From: Natronincola peptidivorans
GTDB lineage: Bacteria; Bacillota; Clostridia; Peptostreptococcales; Natronincolaceae
Assembly: GCF_900111615.1 (NCBI RefSeq)
Contig: NZ_FOHU01000001.1
Coordinates: 62,001 to 126,000, forward strand
Reading direction: 5' to 3'
DNA: 64,000 nucleotides
Part shown: piece by piece, positions 43,227-51,807 of the stretch
Numbering within the stretch: position 1 is the first letter of the stretch
How the letters are laid out: each line of letters starts with the position of its first letter
Program-made: the position numbers and the translations under genes
The notes under the pieces: generated by a model
The model's input: the letters and a program-made list of their open reading frames with translations, nothing else
The model's database searches: none
Told to the model about the DNA's origin: nothing

Positions 43227-43563
43227 GGCAGTATTCTTTCCTTATAGACAGGAATTAGGATACTGTTCTTTTTACTTTAGACAATGAATTTATAGGTTTT
43301 ATCATGGACTATTTATGTATATTAGAATTAAAGGAATTTGTTATAAATAACAAGAATAAATTATAGACGAGAAATTATAAGTTAAAATTATTTAGATTTT
43401 CAGGTAAAATAATGCTAATGGTTGTAAGGGATAATGCATTGCTCTTTGGTAAAAATTATGGTAGATACTATTTTACTATTATGGAACCTATATTTTAGGA
43501 TATAAAGTGAATGAAAAAGCTGGATGATTAGCTTAAATTTATAGAGTAGAAGGGTGTATAAAA
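43227..43563 (+). other. 337-base gap after the SOS operon
   Basis: A terminator lies at its left end. The remaining 290 bases are very AT-rich, with no frame having a ribosome binding site and no clear promoter or repeat. Confidence 0.5.
43229..43273 (+). terminator. Terminator of the SOS operon
   Basis: CAGTATTC (43229-43236) pairs with GGATACTG (43258-43265), with a smaller TCCT/AGGA stem inside; TTCTTTTT follows. Confidence 0.75.
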
Positions 43564-44799
43564 ATGAAGAATAGTAAAGTTTTAGTTGTTGGTGCAGGTC
43601 CAGCAGGCCTTATGGCAGCTATCACAGCGGCAGAATTCACCAATGATGTCATATTGATAGAAAAGAACGAAGCTATAGGCAAAAAGTTGAAGATAACCGG
43701 AGGTGGCAGATGTAATATAACAAACAATTCTTCTCCTGAAGAAATAATGAAAAATACTATTACCAATAGCAAATTTTTATATAAAAGTCTACATGCTTTT
43801 ACGAGTCAGCAGCTTATGGAACTTATAGAAAAAAATGGATGTCCCCTAAAAATTGAATCAAATCAAAAGGTATTTCCCAAAAGTGAGCAATCTTCTGACA
43901 TAATTAAAGTTTTTAATGATCTATTAATAAAGAAAAGGGTGAAGGTATATTTTCAATGCCAGCTGAAGGAGATTATTATAGAGGAGAGAGAAGTAATAGG
44001 TATTAAGACAGACCAGGGAAAAATAGTACCATGTGATTCTATTATTCTAGCAACTGGCGGTGTATCTTATCCCCATACAGGAAGCACGGGAGAAGGATTT
44101 TATATCTGTGAGAAACTGGGTCACACCATTCTACCACTTAAGCCAAGTCTCATCTCTATGGTTATCAAGGAGAAGTGGTTGACGACAATGACTGGAATCT
44201 CTTTAAAAAATATCGCTCTTAAAACCAAGATAGGTAAAAAAGCTAAAAGCTTTTATGGAGATCTATTATTTACCCATTATGGCATTTCTGGACCAGCAGT
44301 TTTTGAATTAAGTGCTTATATTAACAAATTAGATTTCTGTAAAGGAGGACACAAAATCTTTGTAGATTTTGTACCTAAAATACAGCAAGAGGAATTGAAA
44401 AAATTATTATTGGCGACAGAAAAAAGTAATAAGCAGATTTCTAGTGTATTAACAGAATATTTACCTAAGAAATTACTATTGGAGCTCTTAAACAATCTAG
44501 GTATATTACATGAAACTAGCTTAAACCAGCTTAATAGAAAAGATAGAAATAAGCTCATAGAAGCTTTGAAAAATTTTGAAATTACTATTGAAGCATTAAA
44601 AAGTGTTAAGGATGCTATTGTAACTTCGGGAGGAATTTCTGTAAAGGAAGTTAATCCCTTAACAATGGAGTCGAAGATAATTAAAGGTCTTTTCTTTGCA
44701 GGAGAAATTTTAGATGTAGATGCTGTAACAGGAGGATATAACCTTCAAATAGCATTTTCTACAGGTTATATTGCTGGAATCCATAGTGTAAATAGTTGA
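43564..44799 (+). CDS. HI0933/BaiN-type FAD-dependent oxidoreductase
   Basis: A 411-residue flavoprotein with the Rossmann motif 'VLVVGAGPAGLMAAI' (residues 6-20), the family block 'GKKLKITGGGRCNITNN', 'LATGGVSYPHTGSTGEG', and the C-terminal FAD contact 'GLFFAGEILDVDAVTGGYNLQ' (in parts). The family includes BaiN, an NAD(P)H-dependent reductase of bile-acid intermediates, and enzymes called aminoacetone oxidase-like; the true substrate here is unknown. The gene stands alone, after a promoterless-looking gap. Confidence 0.93.
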   Translation: MKNSKVLVVGAGPAGLMAAITAAEFTNDVILIEKNEAIGKKLKITGGGRCNITNNSSPEEIMKNTITNSKFLYKSLHAFTSQQLMELIEKNGCPLKIESNQKVFPKSEQSSDIIKVFNDLLIKKRVKVYFQCQLKEIIIEEREVIGIKTDQGKIVPCDSIILATGGVSYPHTGSTGEGFYICEKLGHTILPLKPSLISMVIKEKWLTTMTGISLKNIALKTKIGKKAKSFYGDLLFTHYGISGPAVFELSAYINKLDFCKGGHKIFVDFVPKIQQEELKKLLLATEKSNKQISSVLTEYLPKKLLLELLNNLGILHETSLNQLNRKDRNKLIEALKNFEITIEALKSVKDAIVTSGGISVKEVNPLTMESKIIKGLFFAGEILDVDAVTGGYNLQIAFSTGYIAGIHSVNS

Positions 44800-45037
44800 G
44801 ACCGACAATAAAATATTTGTAAATATAAAAGTAAGTTATATAGGATTAACTGCAAATAAAACATCTACTCAACCTTTATGGAATTCTGCCTTTCTGGCAT
44901 ATGGAAGGTGATTGGATTTTTATATGGTAGATACAATGATTTTTATAGGGCTATAGATACATAAAAACTCTCCTTTAAATTTAAGTAAGAATAATTATTT
45001 GGACTAGCTAATATATTTTACTGAAGGGGGAGATATC

Positions 45038-45490
45038 ATGGAATGGGCTGAAAAAGTAATAGAAACATTTGAAAGTATTAGAGATGTAAACATTCTAATC
45101 AGAAAAGTCCTAGATAGGGTGGCAAAAGAACTAGTAGATGCACATGAAAAAAATAATTATTTGGATAGAAGCAAATCCATTGCAACAAGAAGTAAGGGGA
45201 GCTATGTAATATTTGAGGATAATTTAATGATCAACGATTTTACATTACTAAGTCATAATAAAATTTTAAATAAGCTATTAGAGAGAAATAAAACCTTGAA
45301 GGGGCTTACTGAAGAAAGGGTTTATAGGATTATTAAAGAAATGCTATTGGAGGAAACTGAGTTATATAAGATAATTAATAGCAAACATCAAGAAGAAACA
45401 ATTGAAATGGATAACTACGCAGCCAGAATGATATTAAGAAAATTGGAAGATATTCATGAAGAACTGATTGTTATTAAAAACAGCATATAA
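45038..45490 (+). CDS. Hypothetical protein of 150 residues
   Basis: I do not recognise this protein. It is almost entirely predicted helix, highly charged, with no cysteine and no membrane segment, and ends in an amphipathic helix ('MILRKLEDIHEELIVIKNSI'). A strong GAAGGGGGAG site precedes ATG 45038, and the codon usage looks like that of its neighbours, so it is very likely real. It lies between the flavoprotein and a CBS-domain transporter, with gaps on both sides, so context gives no hint. Confidence 0.75.
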   Translation: MEWAEKVIETFESIRDVNILIRKVLDRVAKELVDAHEKNNYLDRSKSIATRSKGSYVIFEDNLMINDFTLLSHNKILNKLLERNKTLKGLTEERVYRIIKEMLLEETELYKIINSKHQEETIEMDNYAARMILRKLEDIHEELIVIKNSI

Positions 45491-45618
45491 AACAGTAAAA
45501 AAAGCAGCATATCAACCTTAAGCTTTTAAGAAATTCAAAATTCCAAATTAAAAGTATAATATTGTCATAATCTATCAATATTAAACTATTATAGGCAGGG
45601 CTGTTAGGAGGAGACTGT

Positions 45619-46866
45619 ATGATAGTTTATGAGTATATATGGCAATTATTTTTTTTGATAATACTGCTATTTTTGTCTGGTTTTTTTTCTGCTTCTGAGA
45701 CTGCATTAATGTCTTTAAGTAGAATTAGAGTTAGACACATGGTTGATGAAAATATTCAAAGAGCAGCTTTAATCAATAAATTTATAACAGACCCTGGTAA
45801 ATTGTTAGGAGCAATTCTTTTAGGTAATAATCTAGTCAATATTGCAGCTTCTGCCTTAGCTACTTCCTTAGCTTTAAGTATTTATGAAGAAGCAGGAATA
45901 GCAATAGCTACAGGAGTCATGACAATTCTTGTATTGATTTTTGGAGAAATCACACCTAAGTCAATCGCAGCACAGGATCCCGAGAAGGTATCTCTGAAAG
46001 TGATAAAACCTATTTCATTGGTGGTAAAAGTGTTGAGTCCTGTTGTACTGGTATTGACTTATCTGACAAATAAGTTCGTGAATATGCTAGGGATAAAAAT
46101 AAATGCTGATAAGCCATTTATTACAGAGGAGGAGCTAAGAACAATTGTAACTGTCAGCCAAGAAGAAGGTGTTTTAGAAATCGAAGAAAAGCAAATGATC
46201 CATAATGTATTTGAATTTGGTGACCTACAGATAGAAGATATAATGGTTCAACGTACAGACATTGTTGCACTTGATGTGGAGGCTAGTTATGAAGAAGTAA
46301 TGAAAATAGCAAAAGAACACCAGTTTTCTAGATATCCTATATACAAAGAGGGGATTGATAACATTATTGGAACATTAAATACAAAAGATTTGGTCTTTCT
46401 AGATATTGGAAAAGGAGAATTTCACATAGAAACCTACATAAGAAAACCTTATTATACTTTTGAGTTCAAAAAAATAAGCGATGTGTTTAAAGAAATGAAA
46501 AAAAAGTGGATACACATGGCTATTGTGCTTGATGAATACGGTGGAACTGCAGGAATTGTTACAATAGAAGATCTAATTGAGGAAATTGTTGGAGATATTC
46601 AAGATGAATATGATGAACTGGAATCAGAGATTGAAGTAGTTAATGACCATGAATATATAGTAGATGGTAGCACAAAAATAAATACTGTGAATGATGAATT
46701 GGGAACACAGTTAGAATCAGAAGACTTTGATTCCATTGGTGGATTTATTATTGGAGAGTTAGGGAGACTACCAAAACCGGGTGAAACTATTCAATATAAT
46801 AATATTAAAATTACAGTAGAGGCTATTGAAAAAAATCGAATTCAGAAGATAAGAGTTTTCACGTAA
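45619..46866 (+). CDS. CNNM/CorC-type transporter with CBS pair (hemolysin family)
   Basis: A 415-residue protein: DUF21/CNNM membrane domain (about 1-185, with 'SGFFSASETALMSLSRIRVRHM' in parts and 'LGNNLVNIAASALAT', 'LIFGEITPKSIAA'), a CBS pair (about 200-325, 'MVQRTDIVALDV', 'MAIVLDEYGGTAGIVTIEDLIEEIVGDI' in parts), and a C-terminal CorC/HlyC domain (about 340-415, 'GGFIIGELGRLPKPG'). Relatives export Mg2+ or other divalent cations; the hemolysin name is historic. TTAGGAGGAG precedes the ATG. A terminator follows. Confidence 0.94.
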   Translation: MIVYEYIWQLFFLIILLFLSGFFSASETALMSLSRIRVRHMVDENIQRAALINKFITDPGKLLGAILLGNNLVNIAASALATSLALSIYEEAGIAIATGVMTILVLIFGEITPKSIAAQDPEKVSLKVIKPISLVVKVLSPVVLVLTYLTNKFVNMLGIKINADKPFITEEELRTIVTVSQEEGVLEIEEKQMIHNVFEFGDLQIEDIMVQRTDIVALDVEASYEEVMKIAKEHQFSRYPIYKEGIDNIIGTLNTKDLVFLDIGKGEFHIETYIRKPYYTFEFKKISDVFKEMKKKWIHMAIVLDEYGGTAGIVTIEDLIEEIVGDIQDEYDELESEIEVVNDHEYIVDGSTKINTVNDELGTQLESEDFDSIGGFIIGELGRLPKPGETIQYNNIKITVEAIEKNRIQKIRVFT

Positions 46867-46905
46867 AATAATATAAGGAACTACTTTTTTATGAAGTTAA
46901 ACTAG

Positions 46906-46938
46906 GTACCTGTGTTTAAAGAATACAGGTGCTTTTTT
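46906..46938 (+). terminator. Terminator after the CBS transporter gene
   Basis: GTACCTGT and ACAGGTGC form the stem core around a loop of about 10 bases, followed by TTTTTT. Confidence 0.8.
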
Positions 46939-47004
46939 AATGAAAAAAATATTGAAATACAGAATATACTGAAGGAAATTGTCGCATTAAAGTAGAATTT
47001 AGCA

Positions 47005-47078
47005 TTAGAAGAATTTAAAAGTATCTTAATAGTATCTTAACAGTTCTTTAGCAGATGTTAAAAAAAGTTCTTTATAAT
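47005..47078 (+). promoter_or_regulatory. PhoP-box-like repeats and promoter of the deacetylase gene
   Basis: TTA-A/G-type hexamers recur at 47005 (TTAGAA), 47015 (TTAAAA), 47026 (TTAATA), 47037 (TTAACA), 47048 (TTAGCA) and 47058 (TTAAAA), spacing 10, 11, 11, 11 and 10. The Gram-positive PhoP box is TT(A/T/C)A(C/T)A repeated every 11 bases. TATAAT (47073-47078) follows as a -10. This suggests control by a PhoP/OmpR-type response regulator. Confidence 0.55.
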
Positions 47079-47121
47079 GATGTTAGACAAAAGAAAAATT
47101 TTATGGACTGGAGAGATTAGG

Positions 47122-48099
47122 ATGAGAAAAATTATTATAATATTTATTGTAGGGATAGTATTGATGGCAATAGTAGGCGGCAGTACTTTTTCTCAAACTC
47201 AACAACAGCCAGTAGATGTAGGAGCAGAAAAAACAAGTGAAAAGCTTCAAGCAGAAATAAAAGAAAACAAAGATAAAACAGAAAATATACAGGACACAGA
47301 AAAAGCTAAAAAGGACTTGAGAGAGGAAAAAGAAATTGATAGTAGTAAGGAGGAGACTTTAAAGGAAGATGAAGTGGAAAAAAAGGACCTGGAAGTAAAT
47401 AGTGATGCTAAGAAGAAGGATAATCATAAATCCAAAAAAATATTTTTAACCTTTGACGATGGTCCAACTACTTTAACACCTCAAATACTAGATGTTTTAA
47501 AGGAACATGATGTTAACGCTACTTTTTTTGCAATCGGGAGACTGGCGGAAAAACATCCTGATCAAATAAAAAGAATCTATAATGAAGGCAATATGGTACT
47601 GCCTCACTCCTATACACACGATTATTCTATTTATAGTACCATTGATGGATTCTATGAAGATTTTTTTAGGGCAGAGGAAACAGTGAGCAGTATTTTAGAT
47701 ATCCAGCTACCCCCAATTTTTAGATTTCCAGGGGGATCCTCTAATCATAGCTCCTTTAATTACGGGGGAAAGCAGTTTATGCCAAAGCTTACAGAGGATG
47801 TTAAGGAAAAAGGATACTATTATATTGATTGGAATGTATCTTCAGGAGATGCAGGACCTGACTACAATAACAAAGAAAAAATGATAGAAAACGTATTGAA
47901 TGGTGCAAAAGGTCAAGACTTTATAGTAGTTCTGTTTCATGATGTACCAAGAAATACTTCTATGAAAAAAATATTACCTGAAGTAATAACAGTTTTTAAA
48001 GATAGAGGCTATACATTTAGAACCTTTCGAGATATTACTGAGGAAGAACTAAATACAATGGTTCAGTTAAAGCTTGCTAATAAACCTATTATTAGATAG
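47122..48099 (+). CDS. Polysaccharide deacetylase (NodB domain)
   Basis: Secreted or membrane-anchored CE4 deacetylase, 325 residues: N-terminal signal anchor (about 2-25), a Lys/Glu/Asp-rich spacer (about 30-100), and a NodB domain with 'LTFDDGP' (Asp112-Asp113), the metal motif His162-x3-His166 ('HSYTHDY'), 'FRFPGGSSN' and 'VLFHD'. All catalytic groups are present, so it is likely active on peptidoglycan or another cell-surface glycan. The frame is open from 47077, but that lies in the -10 box; ATG 47122 is the start. Confidence 0.92.
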   Translation: MRKIIIIFIVGIVLMAIVGGSTFSQTQQQPVDVGAEKTSEKLQAEIKENKDKTENIQDTEKAKKDLREEKEIDSSKEETLKEDEVEKKDLEVNSDAKKKDNHKSKKIFLTFDDGPTTLTPQILDVLKEHDVNATFFAIGRLAEKHPDQIKRIYNEGNMVLPHSYTHDYSIYSTIDGFYEDFFRAEETVSSILDIQLPPIFRFPGGSSNHSSFNYGGKQFMPKLTEDVKEKGYYYIDWNVSSGDAGPDYNNKEKMIENVLNGAKGQDFIVVLFHDVPRNTSMKKILPEVITVFKDRGYTFRTFRDITEEELNTMVQLKLANKPIIR

Positions 48100-48136
48100 A
48101 AGCCATAATGATTAATACTGATAAATAATATTTTTT

Positions 48137-48167
48137 AGGCCAGAATAATTTTTCTGGTCTTTTTATT
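48137..48167 (+). terminator. Terminator after the deacetylase gene
   Basis: A 9-bp stem (48137-48145 with 48152-48160, one G-T pair), 6-base loop, then TTTTATTT. Confidence 0.88.
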
Positions 48168-48267
48168 TAGAGCTAGTTTTTGTCAAGAAATACAAAAATA
48201 ATAATATACTTATTATAGAGTATAATGCTAAGGTTAGTATTGTCTGCAAAATAAAAGGAGGGGCATA

Positions 48268-48651
48268 ATGGTTAAAATTTTAGGATGGTCTAATACTGTG
48301 TTGGTAGCAATCATGACATTGATGTATCCACTAAAAAAATATAGCTTAGCTTCATCAGGAGAAAAGAAAAGGGGAAAAAACGGGAAGGTATTAGAGATGT
48401 ATAAAAAGCTGAGGAAAGCACACCCCGATATTGGATATGTTATCATTACCATAGGACTTATACATGGCTATTTAGCTGTTGGTTTTTTAAAATGGCATAG
48501 CGGGGTCTTGGTTTTAAACACAATAATTATGATGGCTCTATCGGTTATTTTAGGGCAAAGAATTAAAAGGATGAAATCTAATTGGTGTGTTGTGCATAAA
48601 CTTTTAAGTATTGCATTAATACTATTTATAATCAACCATATTTTCAGATGA
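48268..48651 (+). CDS. Small integral membrane protein, four segments
   Basis: A 127-residue protein with hydrophobic segments at about 3-20, 54-70, 79-95 and 108-124 and a basic loop between the first two. Histidines occur at helix edges ('HPDIGYVIITIGLIHGY', 'VVHKLL', 'INHIFR'), a spacing seen in small b-type haem proteins such as the ferric-reductase and cytochrome b561 classes. This is only a resemblance. A TATAAT (48221-48226) lies upstream and AAAGGAGGGG precedes ATG 48268. Confidence 0.78.
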   Translation: MVKILGWSNTVLVAIMTLMYPLKKYSLASSGEKKRGKNGKVLEMYKKLRKAHPDIGYVIITIGLIHGYLAVGFLKWHSGVLVLNTIIMMALSVILGQRIKRMKSNWCVVHKLLSIALILFIINHIFR

Positions 48652-48729
48652 TTGATGACTTTGGACATATTCACTTCCCTTAAATAATATAATAGTTGTA
48701 CAAACCAAATGATATAGGAGACTATGCCT

Positions 48730-48891
48730 ATGGAAACTAAGGATTTGCTTGAAAAAAAATTCGGTATAAAAGAATTGAAGCAACAACAGTATTTATTAAT
48801 ATACGAAGCTACTTTATATATTTTTGAGTTTGCATTATTAACAGGTTGTTTTTTTGGATTATGCATGTTATTATATGAAGCATTTGGTTAA
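48730..48891 (+). CDS. 53-residue small membrane protein
   Basis: ATG 48730 lies 9 bases after AGGAG (48716-48720) and opens 53 codons; ATG 48724 in the same frame is too close to that site. The protein has a charged, helical head (about 1-20) and one hydrophobic segment with two cysteines ('FALLTGCFFGLCMLL'). No family is recognised. A clean terminator right after the stop supports a real gene. It may be cotranscribed with the small membrane protein upstream. Confidence 0.6.
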   Translation: METKDLLEKKFGIKELKQQQYLLIYEATLYIFEFALLTGCFFGLCMLLYEAFG

Positions 48892-48916
48892 ATTCATAAT
48901 AGAATTACAACTAACT

Positions 48917-48939
48917 CCACCTAAAAGGTGGCTTTTTTT
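48917..48939 (+). terminator. Terminator after the 53-residue gene
   Basis: CCACCT (48917-48922), AAA loop (with one more A), AGGTGG (48926-48931), then CTTTTTTT. Confidence 0.85.
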
Positions 48940-49040
48940 ATGATGTATATAGTACTAGGGAATTATAAATTTTATTCTTCAAAATGAAGGACTTTAAAGG
49001 AATATGCAGAATTAATATATAAGAATTGGGTTGGCAGGTG

Positions 49041-50324
49041 ATGTTATTGCATAAAAAGAAAAAAGTGAAAAAAAGACTGATAATAAGAAATATTAACAAG
49101 CTATTCATTGGCATTATTATACTATTGTACTTCTTATCCAGAATGCCTCCGTTTTTTAGTCAAGCTACCAATAAAACATATATAGCAGAATATGGAAAGA
49201 TAGAAACTGCAATAACAACAGAAGGTTACATAGTAAGGGATGAAAAAGTGATTACAAGTACTAGTGAAGGAGATGTTATTCTTCTAGTAAATGAGGGAGA
49301 ACGGGTAGCGAGAGGGCAGAAAATCGCAACTATTCATTTTAATGATTTAGATGATAATATAACCAAAGATTTGGAAATAATTAATTTAAGGATAGAAAAT
49401 ATTAAAGATAAGCAGTTAGAAGAACACTTATTTCAAACAGATATCCAAAAAATTAATAATGAGATAGAAACCGTTACTCAACAAATTCAAGACTTGATTA
49501 AAAATGGTGATTATATAAAGGTAGGTGCTTTAAAAGAAACACTTTTAATACTGGTAGAAAAAAAGAGTATTATTAGTGGAGAGAAAAGCCTTCCAGGAAG
49601 AAATCTTGAACAATTAGAAAGACAACAGCAAAACCTACAAGAAAAGGTAAGTGCTTCTGTTAAAACTATCATTAGTGAATACCCAGGGGCGGTTGCCTTA
49701 GGAAGGGATGGGCTAGAGGATCTATTAACCTTGAGCAACTTAGATTATATGACACTACAACAATTTGAAACTATAAGAAATTCATTAGATAATGATAAAC
49801 AGCAGGATGATGAAACCAATATAAGGATTATTAAAAATCATCAATGGAGTATTATTACAAAGCTGATGCAGGAAGATATACTAGGATTAGAAAAGGAACG
49901 GAAAATAAAAATAAGGCAACAAGGGGATAACAAAGAATATAATGCCATTGTTAGAAATGTTATTCAGGAAGATGATGATAATTGCATTGTAGTATTAGAT
50001 CTAACAGAGTTTATGGAAGAGTTTTATAATAAACGAAGTATTACATTTGATGTGATAATAAGAAGCTATGAGGGAGTAATGATTCCTAATTCTGCAATAA
50101 CTGAACATGAAGAACAAACAGGTGTATTTAGATTGGATGTTAATGGTTTTGCAAGATTTGTACCTATCAAGGCAAAGGGAAGTAATCGTGAATACTCAAT
50201 AGTTTATAATGGATCCTTTGACGAAAAAGTTAATAATGAAACCCAGAGGATTAATACAATTAATTATTATGATGAGATAGTAGTAGATGCTGAAAAAATT
50301 AATATAGGAGAAAGAATACGTTGA
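49041..50324 (+). CDS. HlyD-like membrane fusion protein
   Basis: A 427-residue protein with a very basic start ('HKKKKVKKRL'), one membrane segment (about 19-37), a lipoyl/barrel-sandwich half near 'ITTEGYIVRDEKVIT' and 'VARGQKIATIHF', a coiled coil (about 110-210) and a beta-barrel region near the end ('GVMIPNSAITEHEEQTGVFRL' in parts). It resembles HlyD-family adaptors; in clostridia such a gene regularly precedes ylmE-sepF, where its role is unknown. No ABC transporter is adjacent. ATG 49041 is chosen; TTG 49047 after AGGTGAT is possible. Confidence 0.8.
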   Translation: MLLHKKKKVKKRLIIRNINKLFIGIIILLYFLSRMPPFFSQATNKTYIAEYGKIETAITTEGYIVRDEKVITSTSEGDVILLVNEGERVARGQKIATIHFNDLDDNITKDLEIINLRIENIKDKQLEEHLFQTDIQKINNEIETVTQQIQDLIKNGDYIKVGALKETLLILVEKKSIISGEKSLPGRNLEQLERQQQNLQEKVSASVKTIISEYPGAVALGRDGLEDLLTLSNLDYMTLQQFETIRNSLDNDKQQDDETNIRIIKNHQWSIITKLMQEDILGLEKERKIKIRQQGDNKEYNAIVRNVIQEDDDNCIVVLDLTEFMEEFYNKRSITFDVIIRSYEGVMIPNSAITEHEEQTGVFRLDVNGFARFVPIKAKGSNREYSIVYNGSFDEKVNNETQRINTINYYDEIVVDAEKINIGERIR

Positions 50325-50345
50325 AATAAATAAGGAGGAGTATCA

Positions 50346-51041
50346 TTGACATTAGATATAGAAACCAACTTAAAGGTAGTGAAATCGCAAATTGATGAGG
50401 CTGCCATGAAGGCTGGTAGAAAGTCCCATGAAGTTCAACTTATCGCTGTTACCAAAACTGTGGAGCCAGAAATAATTGAAAAAGCTATAGCAGCTGGTGT
50501 TAAACATATCGGAGAAAATAAAGTACAAGAATTGGTTAGAAAATATGAAATCATAGGCGATAAAGTAAAATGGCACATGATTGGACATCTACAGAAAAAT
50601 AAGGTGAAATATATTATTGATAAAGTAGAACTTATCCATTCGCTAGACTCTTATGAGTTAGCCTTAGAAATAGATCGAAGGGCAAAAAAAATAGGAGTAG
50701 AGGTACAGTGTCTATTACAAATAAATGTCTCTGAAGAAATTTCAAAATATGGCGTTAAGCCTTGTGATGCTAAAGAACTACTAAAGCAAATAAGTTCTTT
50801 AAGTAATATAAGGGTTGTAGGCTTAATGACTATGGCTCCTTATACTGAAAATCCAGAGGAAGTGAGGATTTATTTTCAAAAGCTAAAGAAAATATCTTTA
50901 GATATTAATAAAATGGCCATGAATAATGTGATGATGCGTTACTTATCCATGGGTATGTCCAATGACTTTGAGATAGCCATAGAAGAAGGTGCAGATTTAG
51001 TTAGAATTGGTAGTAAAATCTTTGGAGAACGTAACTATTAA
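50346..51041 (+). CDS. ylmE: PLP homeostasis protein YggS/YlmE
   Basis: Pyridoxal-phosphate-binding TIM-barrel protein that buffers PLP and affects amino-acid balance; it has no known enzyme activity. The 231 residues have the PLP lysine at Lys37 ('LIAVTKTVEPE'), 'IGENKVQEL', 'HMIGHLQKNKVKYI', and the phosphate-binding end 'LSMGMSNDFEIAI', 'VRIGSKIFGERNY'. The start is TTG 50346 after AAGGAGGAG. It heads the ylmE-sepF-ylmG-ylmH-divIVA run found after the dcw cluster in many Gram-positives. Confidence 0.95.
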   Translation: MTLDIETNLKVVKSQIDEAAMKAGRKSHEVQLIAVTKTVEPEIIEKAIAAGVKHIGENKVQELVRKYEIIGDKVKWHMIGHLQKNKVKYIIDKVELIHSLDSYELALEIDRRAKKIGVEVQCLLQINVSEEISKYGVKPCDAKELLKQISSLSNIRVVGLMTMAPYTENPEEVRIYFQKLKKISLDINKMAMNNVMMRYLSMGMSNDFEIAIEEGADLVRIGSKIFGERNY

Positions 51042-51058
51042 ATTTAGGGGGGAGAATT

Positions 51059-51508
51059 ATGGCAGGAAAATTAATAGATAAAGTAAAATATTTTATCGGG
51101 TTAGATGTTTTTGAGGAAGATGAAGAAATGGTAGAAGGAGAAGAAGGTCAACAATCACAAGAAGAAATGATGCCAATCTTCAGTAATAGCAAAAAAAATA
51201 AAGTGTTAAATATCCACACCACTACACAAATGAAGGTTGTAATTTTTGAACCTAGTAATTTTGATGAAGCACCAGGCATAGTAGATAACTTGAAAAATAG
51301 AAAGCCTGTAATTATTAATTTAGAAAATATTGACCCTGATTTGGCAAGAAAGTTTTTTGACTTTTTAAATGGAGCTATCTATGCATTAGATGGTAGCATT
51401 CAAAAAGTATCTACTGGTATTTTTATTTTAGCGCCTAATAATGTAGATATTACTGGAAATATTAAGGAGGAACTGAAAAATAAAGGGGTATTCCCCTGGC
51501 AGAAATAA
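51059..51508 (+). CDS. sepF: Cell division protein SepF
   Basis: FtsZ-binding membrane anchor that aligns the septal ring. The 149 residues have the amphipathic N-terminal membrane helix ('MAGKLIDKVKYFIG'), an acidic linker (about 20-45) and the SepF dimer domain (about 55-140, 'VVIFEPSNFDEAPGIVDNL' and 'VINLENIDPDLARKFFDFL'). SepF can replace FtsA as the FtsZ anchor, which matters here because no ftsA lies beside ftsZ. GGGGGGAG precedes the ATG. Confidence 0.96.
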   Translation: MAGKLIDKVKYFIGLDVFEEDEEMVEGEEGQQSQEEMMPIFSNSKKNKVLNIHTTTQMKVVIFEPSNFDEAPGIVDNLKNRKPVIINLENIDPDLARKFFDFLNGAIYALDGSIQKVSTGIFILAPNNVDITGNIKEELKNKGVFPWQK

Positions 51509-51528
51509 TTAAAGGAAGGTGATTTTGC

Positions 51529-51807
51529 TTGTTTTCTACTAGAGATATAGTAATGGCGATATATTATTTGCAAAGATTGATTAATATTTTTATATTTGTT
51601 AGAGTGATTTTTTCATGGGTGAATCCAAATCCTCATAGTGGCTTAGTACAATTTATTTATGGAGTAACAGAACCTATCTTAGCACCTGTAAGAAATCTTA
51701 TTCATAGGCTTGGATATAATGGTATGATTGATTTTTCACCAATTGCAGCAATTTTATTGGTAAACATGATAACTTCAGTAATCATTAGGTTGGTAACTGG
51801 TCTGTGA
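51529..51807 (+). CDS. ylmG: YggT family membrane protein (YlmG)
   Basis: A 92-residue protein with two hydrophobic segments (about 8-30 and 64-90) and the family motif 'FSWVNPNPHSGLVQFIYGVTEPILAPVRNLI', here noted in parts, with the conserved 'TEPIL.P.R' pattern. YggT/YlmG/CCB3 proteins affect septum placement and osmotic tolerance; the mechanism is unknown. The start is TTG 51529 after AAGGAAGGTGAT. It overlaps ylmH by 4 bases. Confidence 0.93.
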   Translation: MFSTRDIVMAIYYLQRLINIFIFVRVIFSWVNPNPHSGLVQFIYGVTEPILAPVRNLIHRLGYNGMIDFSPIAAILLVNMITSVIIRLVTGL

